Shown: positions 28,401 to 38,366 of the stretch, in pieces
How positions within the stretch are numbered: position 1 is the stretch's first letter
How the letters are laid out: each line of letters begins with the position of its first letter
From: Clostridium sp. AF37-5
GTDB lineage: Bacteria > Bacillota > Clostridia > Lachnospirales > Lachnospiraceae
Direction: 5' to 3'
DNA length: 64,000 nucleotides
NCBI RefSeq assembly: GCF_003477605.1
Contig: NZ_QUDR01000015.1
Coordinates: 1 to 64,000 of the forward strand
Notes under the pieces: model-generated
Seen by the model: the letters and a program-made list of their open reading frames with translations, nothing else
Told to the model about the DNA's origin: nothing
Databases searched by the model: none
Position numbers and translations under genes: made by a program

Positions 28401-28957
28401 CAATACGACACATATTCAATTACCTTGCAAAAGAGCATAGAACGGTTTAACACCTTTGGTAAATAAATACTAAATCTTCGAAAACCTTCCCCTATAACAA
28501 GAGCAATTATTGCAAATAAAGCCATAAAAGTTCGTATCGAACTACTACTTTGTATTGAAAACAAGCCATAATTTTTGCTTAATCGCTTGCTTAAATAACT
28601 TCCTTTATTGGCATTAATCTGATTGACCATATGATAAAGAAACACTTGGTGTATATCCTTAACCGTCTTTCTGCTTGAACTCTCACCATCTTCACCTTCT
28701 TGATTTAATACCTCCCACATATTAATTGTATATAAAAATTTTTTAGCTCTCCTTTTAATTTTTGCACGATATAACGACAAAAGACTGGACTTTCCTGTTC
28801 CAAAATCCGAAGTAACACCCACAATCTCAGCACCTTGTTTTATTGCCGTTTCTAAATTATTAACGTAGGTAGATACACCTATCCAATCATTCTGCATACT
28901 CTGAATAGGTTGATTTAAAATTACCTTCTTATATGTATCATTTCTTCTTTTTTTCAT
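25436..28957 (-). CDS. KAP/YobI-like P-loop NTPase with two membrane helices
   Basis: About 1173 residues. Numbered from the first Met in frame, Walker A is VTSDFGTGKSS (50-60) and Walker B is YVFVIEDLDR (238-247). Two hydrophobic segments (about 144-161 and 182-200) lie between them, the arrangement typical of KAP-family NTPases that face the cytoplasm from the membrane. A sensor-like region follows (FIVCIKPEAML), then some 800 residues of helical sequence with no motif I know. YobI-type proteins occur in phage-defence contexts but their mechanism is not established. The ATG at 28957 has GGAGG 7 bases upstream. It is AT-rich compared with the core genes. Confidence 0.8.
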   Translation of the reverse strand: MKKRRNDTYKKVILNQPIQSMQNDWIGVSTYVNNLETAIKQGAEIVGVTSDFGTGKSSLLSLYRAKIKRRAKKFLYTINMWEVLNQEGEDGESSSRKTVKDIHQVFLYHMVNQINANKGSYLSKRLSKNYGLFSIQSSSSIRTFMALFAIIALVIGEGFRRFSIYLPKVLNRSMLFCKVIEYVSYCIGIITMGIVLWKSDFIFSSAKSEGKRENDENIIIDYYAKEVLYRGYRRHYVFVIEDLDRTDNPQVVTDFLKELRKYYLTDYNRKKRLHRNKVTFIVCIKPEAMLNDTVQSGLYHKFFDYILNLPVVSIDNYDAILNGLLYELKDKLIDLGLVMLEDADNVSIAGIKGMQWLIRGKEIDIRTVKNRLNLALTLYESLITKFSGKGISFEKCAVISYLMTEYQKDFYKLTPNMIESLINHYTQGKLTQNDIPIEEWKNVSTYFWKEIVSLIDNKLIDVNYRTYFFNYPKDSYLYDLNEMLVFNSLYYNDPPKDKEKYKIIIQQIDERTIKEAFTKLNMLDLKFPVFAIEYDESFAVMANEFENKLFQIIESLPWDSNNIKRYNYYVGKCFAYRKGVNNRQSLLHKLSIVLCENISDKTILRDIRESLCTEISNDVLMFSELYDNDNPFFSKEEVDAINDATIILQLINYDTLSADVEICFSIHELIIKENLTNQDVVKFYLEVEKRQGIEIWFDNMSSFCKNCDNIPTVFLDRFRYAIKRELIERSSYVDLLEAISTHTSEEINLLSDINWVQGLSQKLCLKLYDARYYVDYVCNQIIVDPTQIDFSELVIKEGIQESVRWIEENANENFMKIRKVILENKKWIREYSFLFKSPFLFINEEELALIADYQDAIFLFSLQDIQEESLQMIADFFSNVYRNQTETYKIMMYISSLEMPMAKTLFYLLNPEKFSYMRMAKARQSELNKRFYDLFQIQEYPSEAVEFMRFVNIAVPIMEKELYSSLKKDSSLCDKYVLLINDFDRISHETLKNIIAIDKKYSYSDIINEELYQKKEYEIYVISKTLRNHEFIFEKNKIEQLQNVYIKIFNQEDYEDMQNYMKDNKELMQWLVQVDAYKDAGERIQNYAATRQSTKLLEYIMNDLTIDQIIEYLSKISGFDGRESAKFFVNWQQANKKLLVQSSIYNNCHGKLIDPGLKGTYTRKYNEARKELS

Positions 28958-28963
28958 ATGCAT

Positions 28964-29532
28964 ACCTCCAATTTACTGCTACCTTAAACTTATTTCTAAG
29001 ACAAATAATCAAACAAACACTTAAAATAATTGGTATATTATCTATAAAATCTTATTTCTCAATTTCACTGTTTGAACTCATTATCACAATACTATTTATT
29101 ATTTCAAGCTCTAATGAGCATTTTTCTTTGGTTGAATTCGCAAAAATCAGCAACATATCGTCCAACACACGGCCATTTGCATAAACAATCTAAAAGTTTT
29201 GGATAATTCACCTCTGTCCAAGATATAAATGCATGCAGTCAGTCCATCCTTGATATGCCGAATTAGTTGCCCAAACATTCACATCATAAATATGACCATC
29301 ATTTATGCATCAGCCATATAGTCTCTCCTTTGCGTATGCAATCCTTCATATTCATGCAAAATTTATCTATACAAAATATCACTTTTCCCAACAAATGTTT
29401 CATAAATATACTCCACATCTACTTCTAGACCAGCTACTACATTTCATAGTAAAACACAGCGGCCTCCAATTTACTAGAACTGTATTTTTTAGCATATATG
29501 ATTATTTAGCCACTATATATGTATAATATTTT
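28964..29532 (-). other. Gap with decayed coding sequence
   Basis: No intact gene. On the minus strand a frame reads INDGHIYDVNVWATNSAYQG, WTDCMHLYLGQ near 29297-29210, and after a frameshift another reads EVNYPKLLDCLCKWPCVGRY, VADFCEFNQRK near 29210-29120. Both look like protein but carry stops. I do not recognise the family. Confidence 0.35.
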
Positions 29533-32500
29533 TTACAAAATCTCCATATATAACACATCTATTTTTTCTTTAATCATTGAAATGTCCGTTTCACTTTGGT
29601 AATTATCATGTGCCATCTTGCTTAAATCGGAAATAGCTTTATGTAACTTATTTGACGCATTATATTTTGGAATCTTAACTCTCGGTCTAATTGGGAATGA
29701 TCTCGAATCGGATGAATTCATCATATATTTATATACATAGTTTGAATTCAGTATTCCGCATATATAATGAGCCTCATCAAAAGTAATGAAATTTCCCTCC
29801 TCATCTTCACAAATCGAAACCGCATGGTTCTGAAAAAGAGGTCTTTTGACCCCACCCCACTTAGTGCTTACCTCTGAAACAACAGCAGCAGCCCATTTTG
29901 TATTATCTCTATAAACAACATAATTCGTTGCATAACTATACTCTCCAACTCTTGCCAATGCATAAAAATCAGCATTTCTATTTCCAATTATTTTTTCATT
30001 ATACTCAGTTTAAGCCAAAATCTTTTTTTTATGTTTATTATAGTATTCTGCCAATTTAGGTGCAAGCACAGATAACCGGTTCATTTCTATTGGTACTCTA
30101 GGATTTTTTGCTTCATAAGGAAAAGGAACAATATACTTATTCCATTCAACATGAAATGGTGTAATATCTTTTCCTTTTATCATTGGATGGAGATACTTAG
30201 TTTCCAATAAAGTGTCCGTAACGGGTACTTTATATTTTGATTTCTCATTCTGCATATTTCGCAGGCAAGTACACTCACTAGTTCCTGGTAAAGAAGACAA
30301 TTCAAACACCATTAATTCTTGAGGATAAAATTCTATACCCTCTCTTCCAATATAGGTAGCTTTTCCTGCTATTTTTAAGAATATTCTTGCATCTTCTCTT
30401 CTTTCAATAGTAGTAAAAAAATTCTTATTTTTATTACATGTTGCTAAATATTTTCGCTCCTTATCATAATACTTATTTACATCTAATTCCTCCAATCCAT
30501 CAATACTTTTTCCCCTCTTTTTTATATACCAGTCACTAGGCACCCCCTCTATATAGTTTACTTCCTTAGAAGAAAGATAAAACGATAAAAACTTTTGTGT
30601 TACAGGCTTAAAGGGGTGTCCTGCCTTAGTCCAATTTGTAAATTTACAAAAATAAAGTCTACTTCCATCGTTTAAATAAAAATTCCTAAATCCTTCATAT
30701 GACGGTTGAAAAACTAAGGGTTCTGGCATAAGGAATCCTAATACCCCTTCGTTCTTTAGCCAATTTTCTGCCGAAACATTAGCAATTAATGCACAAATAT
30801 TCAAATTAATACCACCAGTCAACTTGTCCCCTGAAAATAAATGCCTTGAAATACATAACTTTTTTATTCTATCTCTATAACCGGAAGGTAAACTTTTCCA
30901 ATCCACCCATGGTGGATTCCCAACAATTATGTCGAATTTTCCCAAATTAGCTGTTGACAAATAATTTGCTAATATTCTAGCCCAAATCCCATTCCAATTA
31001 TTTCTTTCTAAATCAACTAAGTTTTCAGCTAAATCAAATATTTTTTCTTCTGTTTTTTCAGTTAATTCAGAGCTTTTTATTAACTTTCTAAACGTATCAA
31101 ACACTCTATCAACATTTAAATTTTTTACCTGTCTTTCAACAACAATCATTTCTTGAGCTAATTTTGATGTATCATCAACTATACTCTTTGGAACTGTAAT
31201 TTCAATATTCTTTTTTGTTGTTGTAATAACATAGTCCAAACATTTTATTCCATCATATTCAATTATATCTGGAACATATGAAGAATCCCCCAAATATACC
31301 GGAATATCAATTGGCTCATTGTCTTCTAACAAATGTGATATATTCAAAAAGTAGTTAACCCTTGCTGTTAAAACTGTAATAGGATTTAAGTCAACACCTT
31401 TTACTCGAGATAAAACTTCCTTCAGTTGCATTCTCTTCGGCAAATTTTTGACCTCTGATAAAATTTTATCTATCATCACATTCAAAAATGTACCACTTCC
31501 ACAACAAGGATCCAGTCCCTTCCAGTTTTCTGTATTAGTTAACGACATAGCCTCCTCAACAACATTTTCAGCCAACCACTTGCGAGTATAATATTCACCA
31601 AGAGAATGTCTTACAGCCGCAGGAACCATAGCCTCATATAATCGCTTAAAGAAGTCTTGCGACTTATGAGTATTGTTCAGTACTGCTTTATCAGAATATC
31701 TGCTCAATATCTCAAATATCTTTTTGATACATTCAGATATTGATTCATTCCATTGGTTTTCAACACAATACCAAGAGAAAAAATCTCCTTCCAGTAAATT
31801 CGTGATTCCATATTCCCTAAAAACTGCGCCTTCTTCCAACCTCGAAAATTGTACTCTCAAAGCCTCTGAATCTTGATTAATTGACTCTCCAAAAGAGATT
31901 AATGACTTGTTAAATCTAACCTGACTAACAACTTTAAATGCTATTGATTTCACTATAATTGCATATGCCGTTTGAAGTGCATATAAAGATAAATACTCAT
32001 CATCTTTATCTGAAAATTTATAGCCTAACAAATTTTCTAAAGATTTTTTTCTATCAATTATTGCTTGCTGCTTTGAGATATCATCATGCGCCAAATTAAA
32101 CAACTGTTTCCATTCTATAAACAACATCTTTGTCTTTGGTTTAATATTGTCAATTAAAACAGTATACAAACACTTCACGAGTTCATAAGCAACTCCATCA
32201 TTTATAGGTGGGTTACAAAAACTATCTACTAAATTACTTGCGTTAAAAGCAATAAGCTTTAATGCAAGTATATTCTGAATAATTCTATCCAAGGCAAACT
32301 CATTAATTTCGAGAAAATCTTCCTTTTGTATTTCGCCATTAATAAGTGTTACAAAACAACCTTCTACACCATTTGTAACATATCCCTCAATAATTTCATT
32401 ATCCTCATCACTTAGTCCCAAAAGATACTCGCTAATCTGATTAATAGCTTTAGCTTTGTTCTGTGGATTAGATAGCGTTGTAGGCTGTTTAAATTCAATT

Positions 32501-32787
32501 ACAAGACTGGCAATTGCAGTATCCGCTCTTCCTTTAGATTTCCCCCTAGATACATGTCTTTCTGTATTAGTATTAATTGATTTTTCCTTTATCGGATTAT
32601 ATATAAATCCCAATGGTTCAAACATTTCTTTGAAAAAAGCAAAAAGTTCACAATCAAATCTGCTCTCAATTGTTGCCTCATTTGGAGCAACTCTTGAAGC
32701 ATTTTTTATATCCTGTGCCATCTTTTTTAGTTTTCTCCTGTATTCATCAGATTTAATAATTGCTATATAATCCATTCTATTTACCAT
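29533..32787 (-). pseudogene. Type IIG restriction-modification gene interrupted by one stop codon
   Basis: The frame encodes 925 residues, then TAA at 30010-30012, then 17 more codons and the rest of the protein (VGEYSYATNYVVY to the end) without a frame change, about 1085 codons in all. N-terminal PD-(D/E)XK-like nuclease: GRADTAI and LVIEFKQ. Methylase: motif I DPCCGSGTF and motif IV VGNPPW. The part after the stop is the end of the target-recognition region (LNSNYVYKYMMNS, FPIRPRVKIPKY). Such single-chain enzymes methylate and cut DNA. AAGGAG lies 6 bases before the ATG. The truncated form probably lacks proper DNA recognition. Confidence 0.85.
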
Positions 32788-33080
32788 CAGTTACTCCTTC
32801 TTCTTTTTCAACTACTAATTTTCACTCATCCCCAAATATTAAACAAGTCTACTTGCACCTACTACACACTCTTCAATCGCAATCAAAATCATCCTATCCT
32901 TTAAGGTACAATATTCCATTAAAGTATTTCACCTCACTAAATTTTTAAAACGTATAATAAATATGTTAATTATACCCCTCCTATGAAAATAACACAAGAA
33001 AAATGTTTCTATAGTTTTTCTACATTGTTTGGCATATGGCATTAGATTCACCACCCTACACCCCCAGCAAAATCAGCAAT

Positions 33081-33198
33081 TTACTTGTCCAAGCTCATCA
33101 TTGTAGGAATTTTCTTAATATATCTATAATATGTACTCTTACTCATGCCAAGCTGTTTCATCAATTCAAATGGACATATTACACCTAACACCACTTCT
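33081..33198 (-). pseudogene. Helix-turn-helix remnant of recombinase type
   Basis: The minus strand reads EVVLGVICPFELMKQLGMSK, STYYRYIKKIPTM and a stop at 33081. This resembles the C-terminal DNA-binding helix-turn-helix of resolvases. No start or catalytic domain precedes it: the DUF2971 gene ends 3 bases upstream. The gap 32788-33080 shows nothing else. Confidence 0.5.
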
Positions 33199-33201
33199 AA
33201 A

Positions 33202-34884
33202 TTACTCTAACATTTTTGTCAACTCGTCTACTGCGGAACACTCAGTATCATTATATACTACATCCCCTGATATTTTGTTGATACAAAAAGGATTCCACTC
33301 TATATTCTCAAACTTTCCAACTAATTCGTGTATATCTCCCAATTGCTTTTTTATTGCTGAGTACTCATTTCCTTTAATCAAACCTTTAAGAAAAAAATTA
33401 GGAACATTTTCTTTTAATGCAACATACATCTCTTTCACTTGCGAAACAAAAGTATTTACTACAGAAACAATTTCCAGCATCTCTTTCGGCATTCCATTTA
33501 AGGAAATATCTTCCATCTCATGATCACATATGCGATTAAAAGATTTTTTCAAATAATATGAATTTGACATCGTATCAATAATATCTGCAAGCATTGGGCT
33601 AACATTGGAAAAATTTTTATTATCAATTTCATTCTCGATATTTTCTCCCATTTTACCTATACGCTCAAAAGTAGTCGAAATCTGTTGCATCAAAATATTA
33701 ATATAATCAACCTCCATATCTAGATTATAGGTAAAATCATTTTCTGTAAGCCGTCTTCTTCCTAGTTCATAATTCTCTGTTCCAATTTCTATTTCATAGC
33801 ATTCTATTTCCTTTTCTTTACATACATCCCATAATAATTGCTTACAAATAGGATCTATATTCATACCAAAAGTAATAGACTTAACAAATGGCAAATCAAT
33901 AAATAACGGTGTATTTTCTTCACCTACATTGATTATTCTCCATTCTTTTTCATAATTCCAACAAACATTTTTTGCTAGTAAATATGACAAGATTGCTCCC
34001 ATATTAGGTTCACATGATTTAACACTTGCTTTTGAACCTAAACTAAAACCTTTCACTCCTAAATCTTGCAATGATAACGTAGGTCTTTCTGTAGTATATT
34101 CAGCCGGATATATAAAACCTATAGCATCTTTAATTTGATTGAAATCATACTCTATACATATTCCAGCATAGGAATTCGCATAATGTGACCACATTAACTG
34201 ATTATTCCATCCGCTCACACTAAAACAAGAAACAGTCAATTTTGCCAAAAAACTTCTTAAAACTGGTATATATATGTTATCTTTAATTTCTATCGCTTTC
34301 TTATATAATTCATCCAAAATCTTGTCTAATTTAAGCATGTCCGACAAGTTTTCTTCTGTAATTTCTACCTTTTTCATTTTGCTTACAATCAATAAAAATG
34401 CTGCAAATATCTCTTTCGACAAAGTATTTTTTATATCTTCCGGACTCTTTGCATATAAAGTATTTAGATTTTGTTGAATAAAGATAATAATTGGTATTTT
34501 AGTTTGATGCATAATTACTCGCCTTGAAAAAAGATACTTTTTCATAGCATTAAGCATACATATAAATTCTGCCAATTTCCCTATAGACTTATATTTTAGC
34601 AACTGAGAAATAATTATTTTAAGATTATCATCTTTAATATCCAGTTGCTCAACAAGCATAGAAATACAATTTTCATACATCTTTTCAGATGAATATCCTA
34701 TCATAGAGTCGAATGGATCATTCATGTTCAATGGTGTCTGAGCATATACAACTCCATGTCTAATATTTTCTATGTCGTATATTGTTGCAACATCTCTTCT
34801 ACATGGACGATATTGATAAAATAGTCCACCAGCTTTAGCTATTCCTTGCTTCATATCCTCAAATTTGGGTTCTGTATTTTCCAA
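33202..34884 (-). CDS. DUF2971 protein with helical C-terminal extension
   Basis: The 560-residue protein has DUF2971 features: LFYQYRPC (21-28), NDPFD (55-59), CFSVSGWNNQLMWSHYANSY with AGICIEYDF (220-248), EKEWRII (312-318) and VKSITFGMN (334-342). After residue 390 a long helical region runs to the end; this region and the two flanking strips of DUF2971 are found again in the GNAT fusion at 10741. The start is TTG with GGAGG 7 bases before it. DUF2971 genes often sit among defence genes, but the function is unknown to me. It closes the accessory island. Confidence 0.8.
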   Translation of the reverse strand: MENTEPKFEDMKQGIAKAGGLFYQYRPCRRDVATIYDIENIRHGVVYAQTPLNMNDPFDSMIGYSSEKMYENCISMLVEQLDIKDDNLKIIISQLLKYKSIGKLAEFICMLNAMKKYLFSRRVIMHQTKIPIIIFIQQNLNTLYAKSPEDIKNTLSKEIFAAFLLIVSKMKKVEITEENLSDMLKLDKILDELYKKAIEIKDNIYIPVLRSFLAKLTVSCFSVSGWNNQLMWSHYANSYAGICIEYDFNQIKDAIGFIYPAEYTTERPTLSLQDLGVKGFSLGSKASVKSCEPNMGAILSYLLAKNVCWNYEKEWRIINVGEENTPLFIDLPFVKSITFGMNIDPICKQLLWDVCKEKEIECYEIEIGTENYELGRRRLTENDFTYNLDMEVDYINILMQQISTTFERIGKMGENIENEIDNKNFSNVSPMLADIIDTMSNSYYLKKSFNRICDHEMEDISLNGMPKEMLEIVSVVNTFVSQVKEMYVALKENVPNFFLKGLIKGNEYSAIKKQLGDIHELVGKFENIEWNPFCINKISGDVVYNDTECSAVDELTKMLE

Positions 34885-35074
34885 ATCGAAACCTCCTTCA
34901 AAATCTTATATGTACCATTGTATTGGTAATCTTAACGTGTAATTGAAATCTTCTTTATCATACAAAACACACTGTTATTTCAATTTTCTATGCTTATAGG
35001 CAACAGTTTGTATGCAAAATGTTGCATTTCAAAACGGAAGGAATGGTTTTATTTCCTGTTGTCCCTTCCTACTT

Positions 35075-35806
35075 TTAAAATTTCATCAAAATAGATATCA
35101 GATTCACATCTACGATTTTTTCCATATTGACATTGCCATTCGCAATCAATACACGTCCACCACCAGAAACAGAATCCGCCTGCAAATTATCAAATTCCAA
35201 TTTTGAAAAACTGAACTCTGTACCTAAGACACGATAATACCAACAGTTAGATTCAGTGATAATTTCACACGAACGCTCAATTATATGCATCGGCACATTT
35301 CTCATAGTTGCAATCTTACATGCATTCCACAAAATCAATTCTCCATATGATGACTCTACATTTTTCTTAATCTGATCTATATTTAATCCGTATTGAAGCA
35401 TATATGGCAAGTAGAACTGTACATTTTCCTTGTCCCAATAACTTCCTACATTCCAACAGATAACTACATCAAATTGAATATTCTTTAACACTCCTAAGTA
35501 GAATTCTTTAGTAACAACATCCGTTTCGATAAAACATACATCCGCATCCGGCATCCTTCCTACCGAATAGCCTTTTTGCTGTATTAATTCTGTTGCTTTT
35601 TTAATACATTCATTATTCTTCTCAAGTGCAATTACCTTGTGACCGTTTTCTAATAATACCAACGTGCTATATCCAGTGCCAGAACCAACTTCCAAAATAA
35701 TGTTATAATTTTCTATCTTCTTCTGCATCCAGTTATAATATTTTTTGTCATAAAAATATTTTGAACTTACTTCCCACTGCTCAGCATACTCCCTTTTTTT
35801 ATCCAT
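35075..35806 (-). CDS. Class I SAM-dependent methyltransferase
   Basis: The 243-residue protein has motif I LEVGSGTGYSTLVLLENG, the acidic end of strand 2 (VIALEKNN) and a motif-IV-like VVICWNVG. The substrate is unknown. The ATG at 35806 has AAGGG 5 bases upstream; an ATG nine codons earlier with AAGGAT 4 bases before it is an alternative. A weak hairpin (GGAAGG/CCTTCC, 35036-35070) may terminate it. It lies between the island and the core genes; whether it belongs to the island is open. Confidence 0.75.
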   Translation of the reverse strand: MDKKREYAEQWEVSSKYFYDKKYYNWMQKKIENYNIILEVGSGTGYSTLVLLENGHKVIALEKNNECIKKATELIQQKGYSVGRMPDADVCFIETDVVTKEFYLGVLKNIQFDVVICWNVGSYWDKENVQFYLPYMLQYGLNIDQIKKNVESSYGELILWNACKIATMRNVPMHIIERSCEIITESNCWYYRVLGTEFSFSKLEFDNLQADSVSGGGRVLIANGNVNMEKIVDVNLISILMKF

Positions 35807-35962
35807 ATTTTCCCTTCTTTCTCTTTTACCCATAAGTATCCTTGTGCCCAAATGTATAACTCCCATTCCCCAAAAGCCTATCCCCTAGGGTAAATCTCCA
35901 CTTATATCATCGCTCTTCGGAAATAGACCCCCCTCCATTTTCTCCAAAAATTGCTGTATCCT

Positions 35963-37402
35963 TTACCCCTTTCCCTTCTGCAAACAAGTCACACTCTCCA
36001 CGTGCCCCCCCTGCGGAAACATATCGCAAGCCCGAACCTTCTTCAACTCATACCCCTTCTCCCCCAGTACCTTCACATCGCGGGCGAGTGTCGCCGGGTC
36101 GCAGCTGACATAAACAATCTTTTCGGGGTTCATCGTGACAATGGTATCCAAAAGTTTCGCATCGCACCCTTTACGCGGCGGGTCGACGACAACGACGTCG
36201 GCGAGCGCGCCATTTGTGTCTTCTTTTGACGGCGTGCGGCGCTTAGCGACCATATCCGTTACGACGTCTTCTGCTGCGCCACAGTAAAATGACGTATTGG
36301 AGATACCGTTCAATGCTGCGTTTTTCTTGGCATTTTCGATGGCTTCCGGAACGATTTCAACGCCGGTTACCTGACCGTTTGGTACTGCTTTTGCGAGAAA
36401 AAGAGAAATGGTTCCGATGCCGCAGTAGAGGTCCCAGACACGCTCATCCCCCTGCAAATCAGTGAAATCGAGTGCTGTCTGATACAGTTTTTCGGTTTGA
36501 ACCGGATTGACCTGATAAAAGGACTGTGGCGAAATCTGGTAGCGGATGCCGCCGATTTTGTCCTCGATGGCAGGGCTGCCCCACAAAAGTTTTGTGGAAG
36601 GACCGAGAATTACATTTGTTTTCTTTGTGTTGAGGTTGAGGCAGATACTTGTCATTCCCTCAATCGTTCGAAGACGTGTAATGAATTCTGCGGCGTGCGG
36701 CAGCTCATTTCCATTTATAACAAGACACACCATAATCTGTCCGGTGTGGTAGCCGCGGCGCACGTAAATATGGCGCACGAGTCCCTTGTGGCTTTCCTCA
36801 CGGTAGGCAGAAATACCATACGCACGCAGAAAATCCATTACGGTTTCGACAACTTCATTGATTACCGGGTGCTGAATGGCACATGACGAAGCAGGGATTA
36901 AGCGGTGGCTCCGTCCGGCAAAAAAGCCAGTCTGCGGGATTCCATTTTCATCTTCACGAACCGGAAACTGCGCTTTGTTGCGGTAATGCCACGGAGATTC
37001 ATTTTCGCCCGTCATTCCTAAAATCGGAAGCCATGTGACAGAAGATAAATCCACACCGCCGAGTCTTTCCAGACAATCTTTTACTTTCTTTTCCTTGAAG
37101 GCAAGCTGGCCTTCGTAGGAAAAATGCTGCAGCGTACAGCCGCCACACAAAGATGCAGAAGGGCACGACGGCGTCATACGCTCCTTTGACGGCTCTAAAA
37201 TTTCAACCAAGCGCGCAAAGCCATAATTTTTATTTAATTTCATCAGGTGCACCAAAACCTTTTCGCCCGGAAGCACACCCTTTACAAAAAGGGCATAGCC
37301 ATCTACATGACCGATACCCTCTCCGTCTTTTCCTAAATCTTCAATCGTAATGACAATTTCATCATTTTTCTTAAACTGCAATTTCTTCTTTTCCAAGTCC
37401 AT
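35963..37402 (-). CDS. rlmD: 23S rRNA (uracil-5-)-methyltransferase, RumA/RlmD type
   Basis: The 479-residue protein has an N-terminal TRAM domain (DGEGIGHVDGYALFVKG), iron-sulfur cysteines in CPSASLCGGCTLQH, a SAM-binding WDLYCGIGTISLFLA, VVDPPRKGC and the catalytic Cys in VYVSCDPATLARD. These enzymes put a methyl group on one uracil of 23S rRNA; which uracil is not decided by the sequence. The start codon shares its A with the stop of the yhaM-like gene, so both are translated together. Confidence 0.93.
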   Translation of the reverse strand: MDLEKKKLQFKKNDEIVITIEDLGKDGEGIGHVDGYALFVKGVLPGEKVLVHLMKLNKNYGFARLVEILEPSKERMTPSCPSASLCGGCTLQHFSYEGQLAFKEKKVKDCLERLGGVDLSSVTWLPILGMTGENESPWHYRNKAQFPVREDENGIPQTGFFAGRSHRLIPASSCAIQHPVINEVVETVMDFLRAYGISAYREESHKGLVRHIYVRRGYHTGQIMVCLVINGNELPHAAEFITRLRTIEGMTSICLNLNTKKTNVILGPSTKLLWGSPAIEDKIGGIRYQISPQSFYQVNPVQTEKLYQTALDFTDLQGDERVWDLYCGIGTISLFLAKAVPNGQVTGVEIVPEAIENAKKNAALNGISNTSFYCGAAEDVVTDMVAKRRTPSKEDTNGALADVVVVDPPRKGCDAKLLDTIVTMNPEKIVYVSCDPATLARDVKVLGEKGYELKKVRACDMFPQGGHVESVTCLQKGKG

Positions 37403-38346
37403 TACTCCTCTGAAGTTTTTCTCAAATTGCTCTCAAACATGCGGTTGAAACCAAGCCATCCCATGTTGTCGCCTGCCTGAGTAAATACTTCCGTCAAAGT
37501 CTGCAATTTCGCGTCGGCGTTATCCGCCATATGTAACGCCATTGCCTCCATAATCGCCGGTACTTTCGGCGAACCAAATTCCATCTTGCCATGATGCGCA
37601 AGAATACAATGAACGAGTTCATTTTTCAATTTTGGCGGGAAATTAGGAATCTGTGCTGCCGCATTTTCCATGCAGCGTGCGCCAATGTAAATGTGACCGA
37701 GAAGCTGGCCGTCATCCGTGTAGTCATTCATTGGAAAATCCGAAATTTCCTGAATTTTTCCCATGTCGTGGAACAACGCCGCTGTGATGAGCAAATCTCT
37801 GTGAATCATTGGATAATGCTCCGCAAAATACTGGCACATGTCCGTGACACTGAGCGTATGCTCCAAAAGTCCGCCCATGAAGCCATGATGAACACTCTTC
37901 GCTGCCGAATGTTTCTTAAATGCATCGACAAACTCTTTATTTTCCACAAAATACATTTCCAAAATTTTTCGCAGATATTTGTTCTGCACACTTGCGACAT
38001 ATTTCAAAATGCGGCTAAACATTTCTCCAACATCTTTTTTCGTGCAAGGCACATAATCCGTCGGGTCATATTCGCCCTCGTCGCTGATGCGGACGCGGGA
38101 AATGTTCATCTGCAAATTTCCCTGAAAACTCGTTACCATTCCTTCGCAGTGAATGTAATCCATCGCCTCAAAATTGGCAATACCATTGTTCAGCTCCCAG
38201 ATTTTTCCGTCTGCGGTTCCCGTTTTATCCTGTAAGGTCAGGGAATAATACGTTTTTCCTGCCTTTGTTTTCAAAATCTGTTTCTGTTTGCACAAATACG
38301 TGCCAACAAACTTTTCACCTTCGCGGTAATCCTTCAAATAATTCAT
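37402..38346 (-). CDS. yhaM: YhaM-type 3'-5' exoribonuclease with OB and HD domains
   Basis: The 314-residue protein has an N-terminal OB fold (KTYYSLTLQDKTGTADGKIW) and a C-terminal HD domain (HHGFMGGLLEHTL, LFHDMGKIQE, ILAHHG, HMADNADAK), the plan of YhaM/Cbf1, which trims RNA 3' ends. The length is that of the family. GGAG lies 7 bases before the ATG. It overlaps the rlmD start by one base. Confidence 0.92.
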   Translation of the reverse strand: MNYLKDYREGEKFVGTYLCKQKQILKTKAGKTYYSLTLQDKTGTADGKIWELNNGIANFEAMDYIHCEGMVTSFQGNLQMNISRVRISDEGEYDPTDYVPCTKKDVGEMFSRILKYVASVQNKYLRKILEMYFVENKEFVDAFKKHSAAKSVHHGFMGGLLEHTLSVTDMCQYFAEHYPMIHRDLLITAALFHDMGKIQEISDFPMNDYTDDGQLLGHIYIGARCMENAAAQIPNFPPKLKNELVHCILAHHGKMEFGSPKVPAIMEAMALHMADNADAKLQTLTEVFTQAGDNMGWLGFNRMFESNLRKTSEE

Positions 38347-38366
38347 TTTTTTATCTCCATTTCATA

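Noticed and set aside
16170..35960. Attachment-site direct repeats bordering the island
   Set aside because: I compared the sequences near both borders by eye and found no convincing matching repeat; a computed search would be needed.
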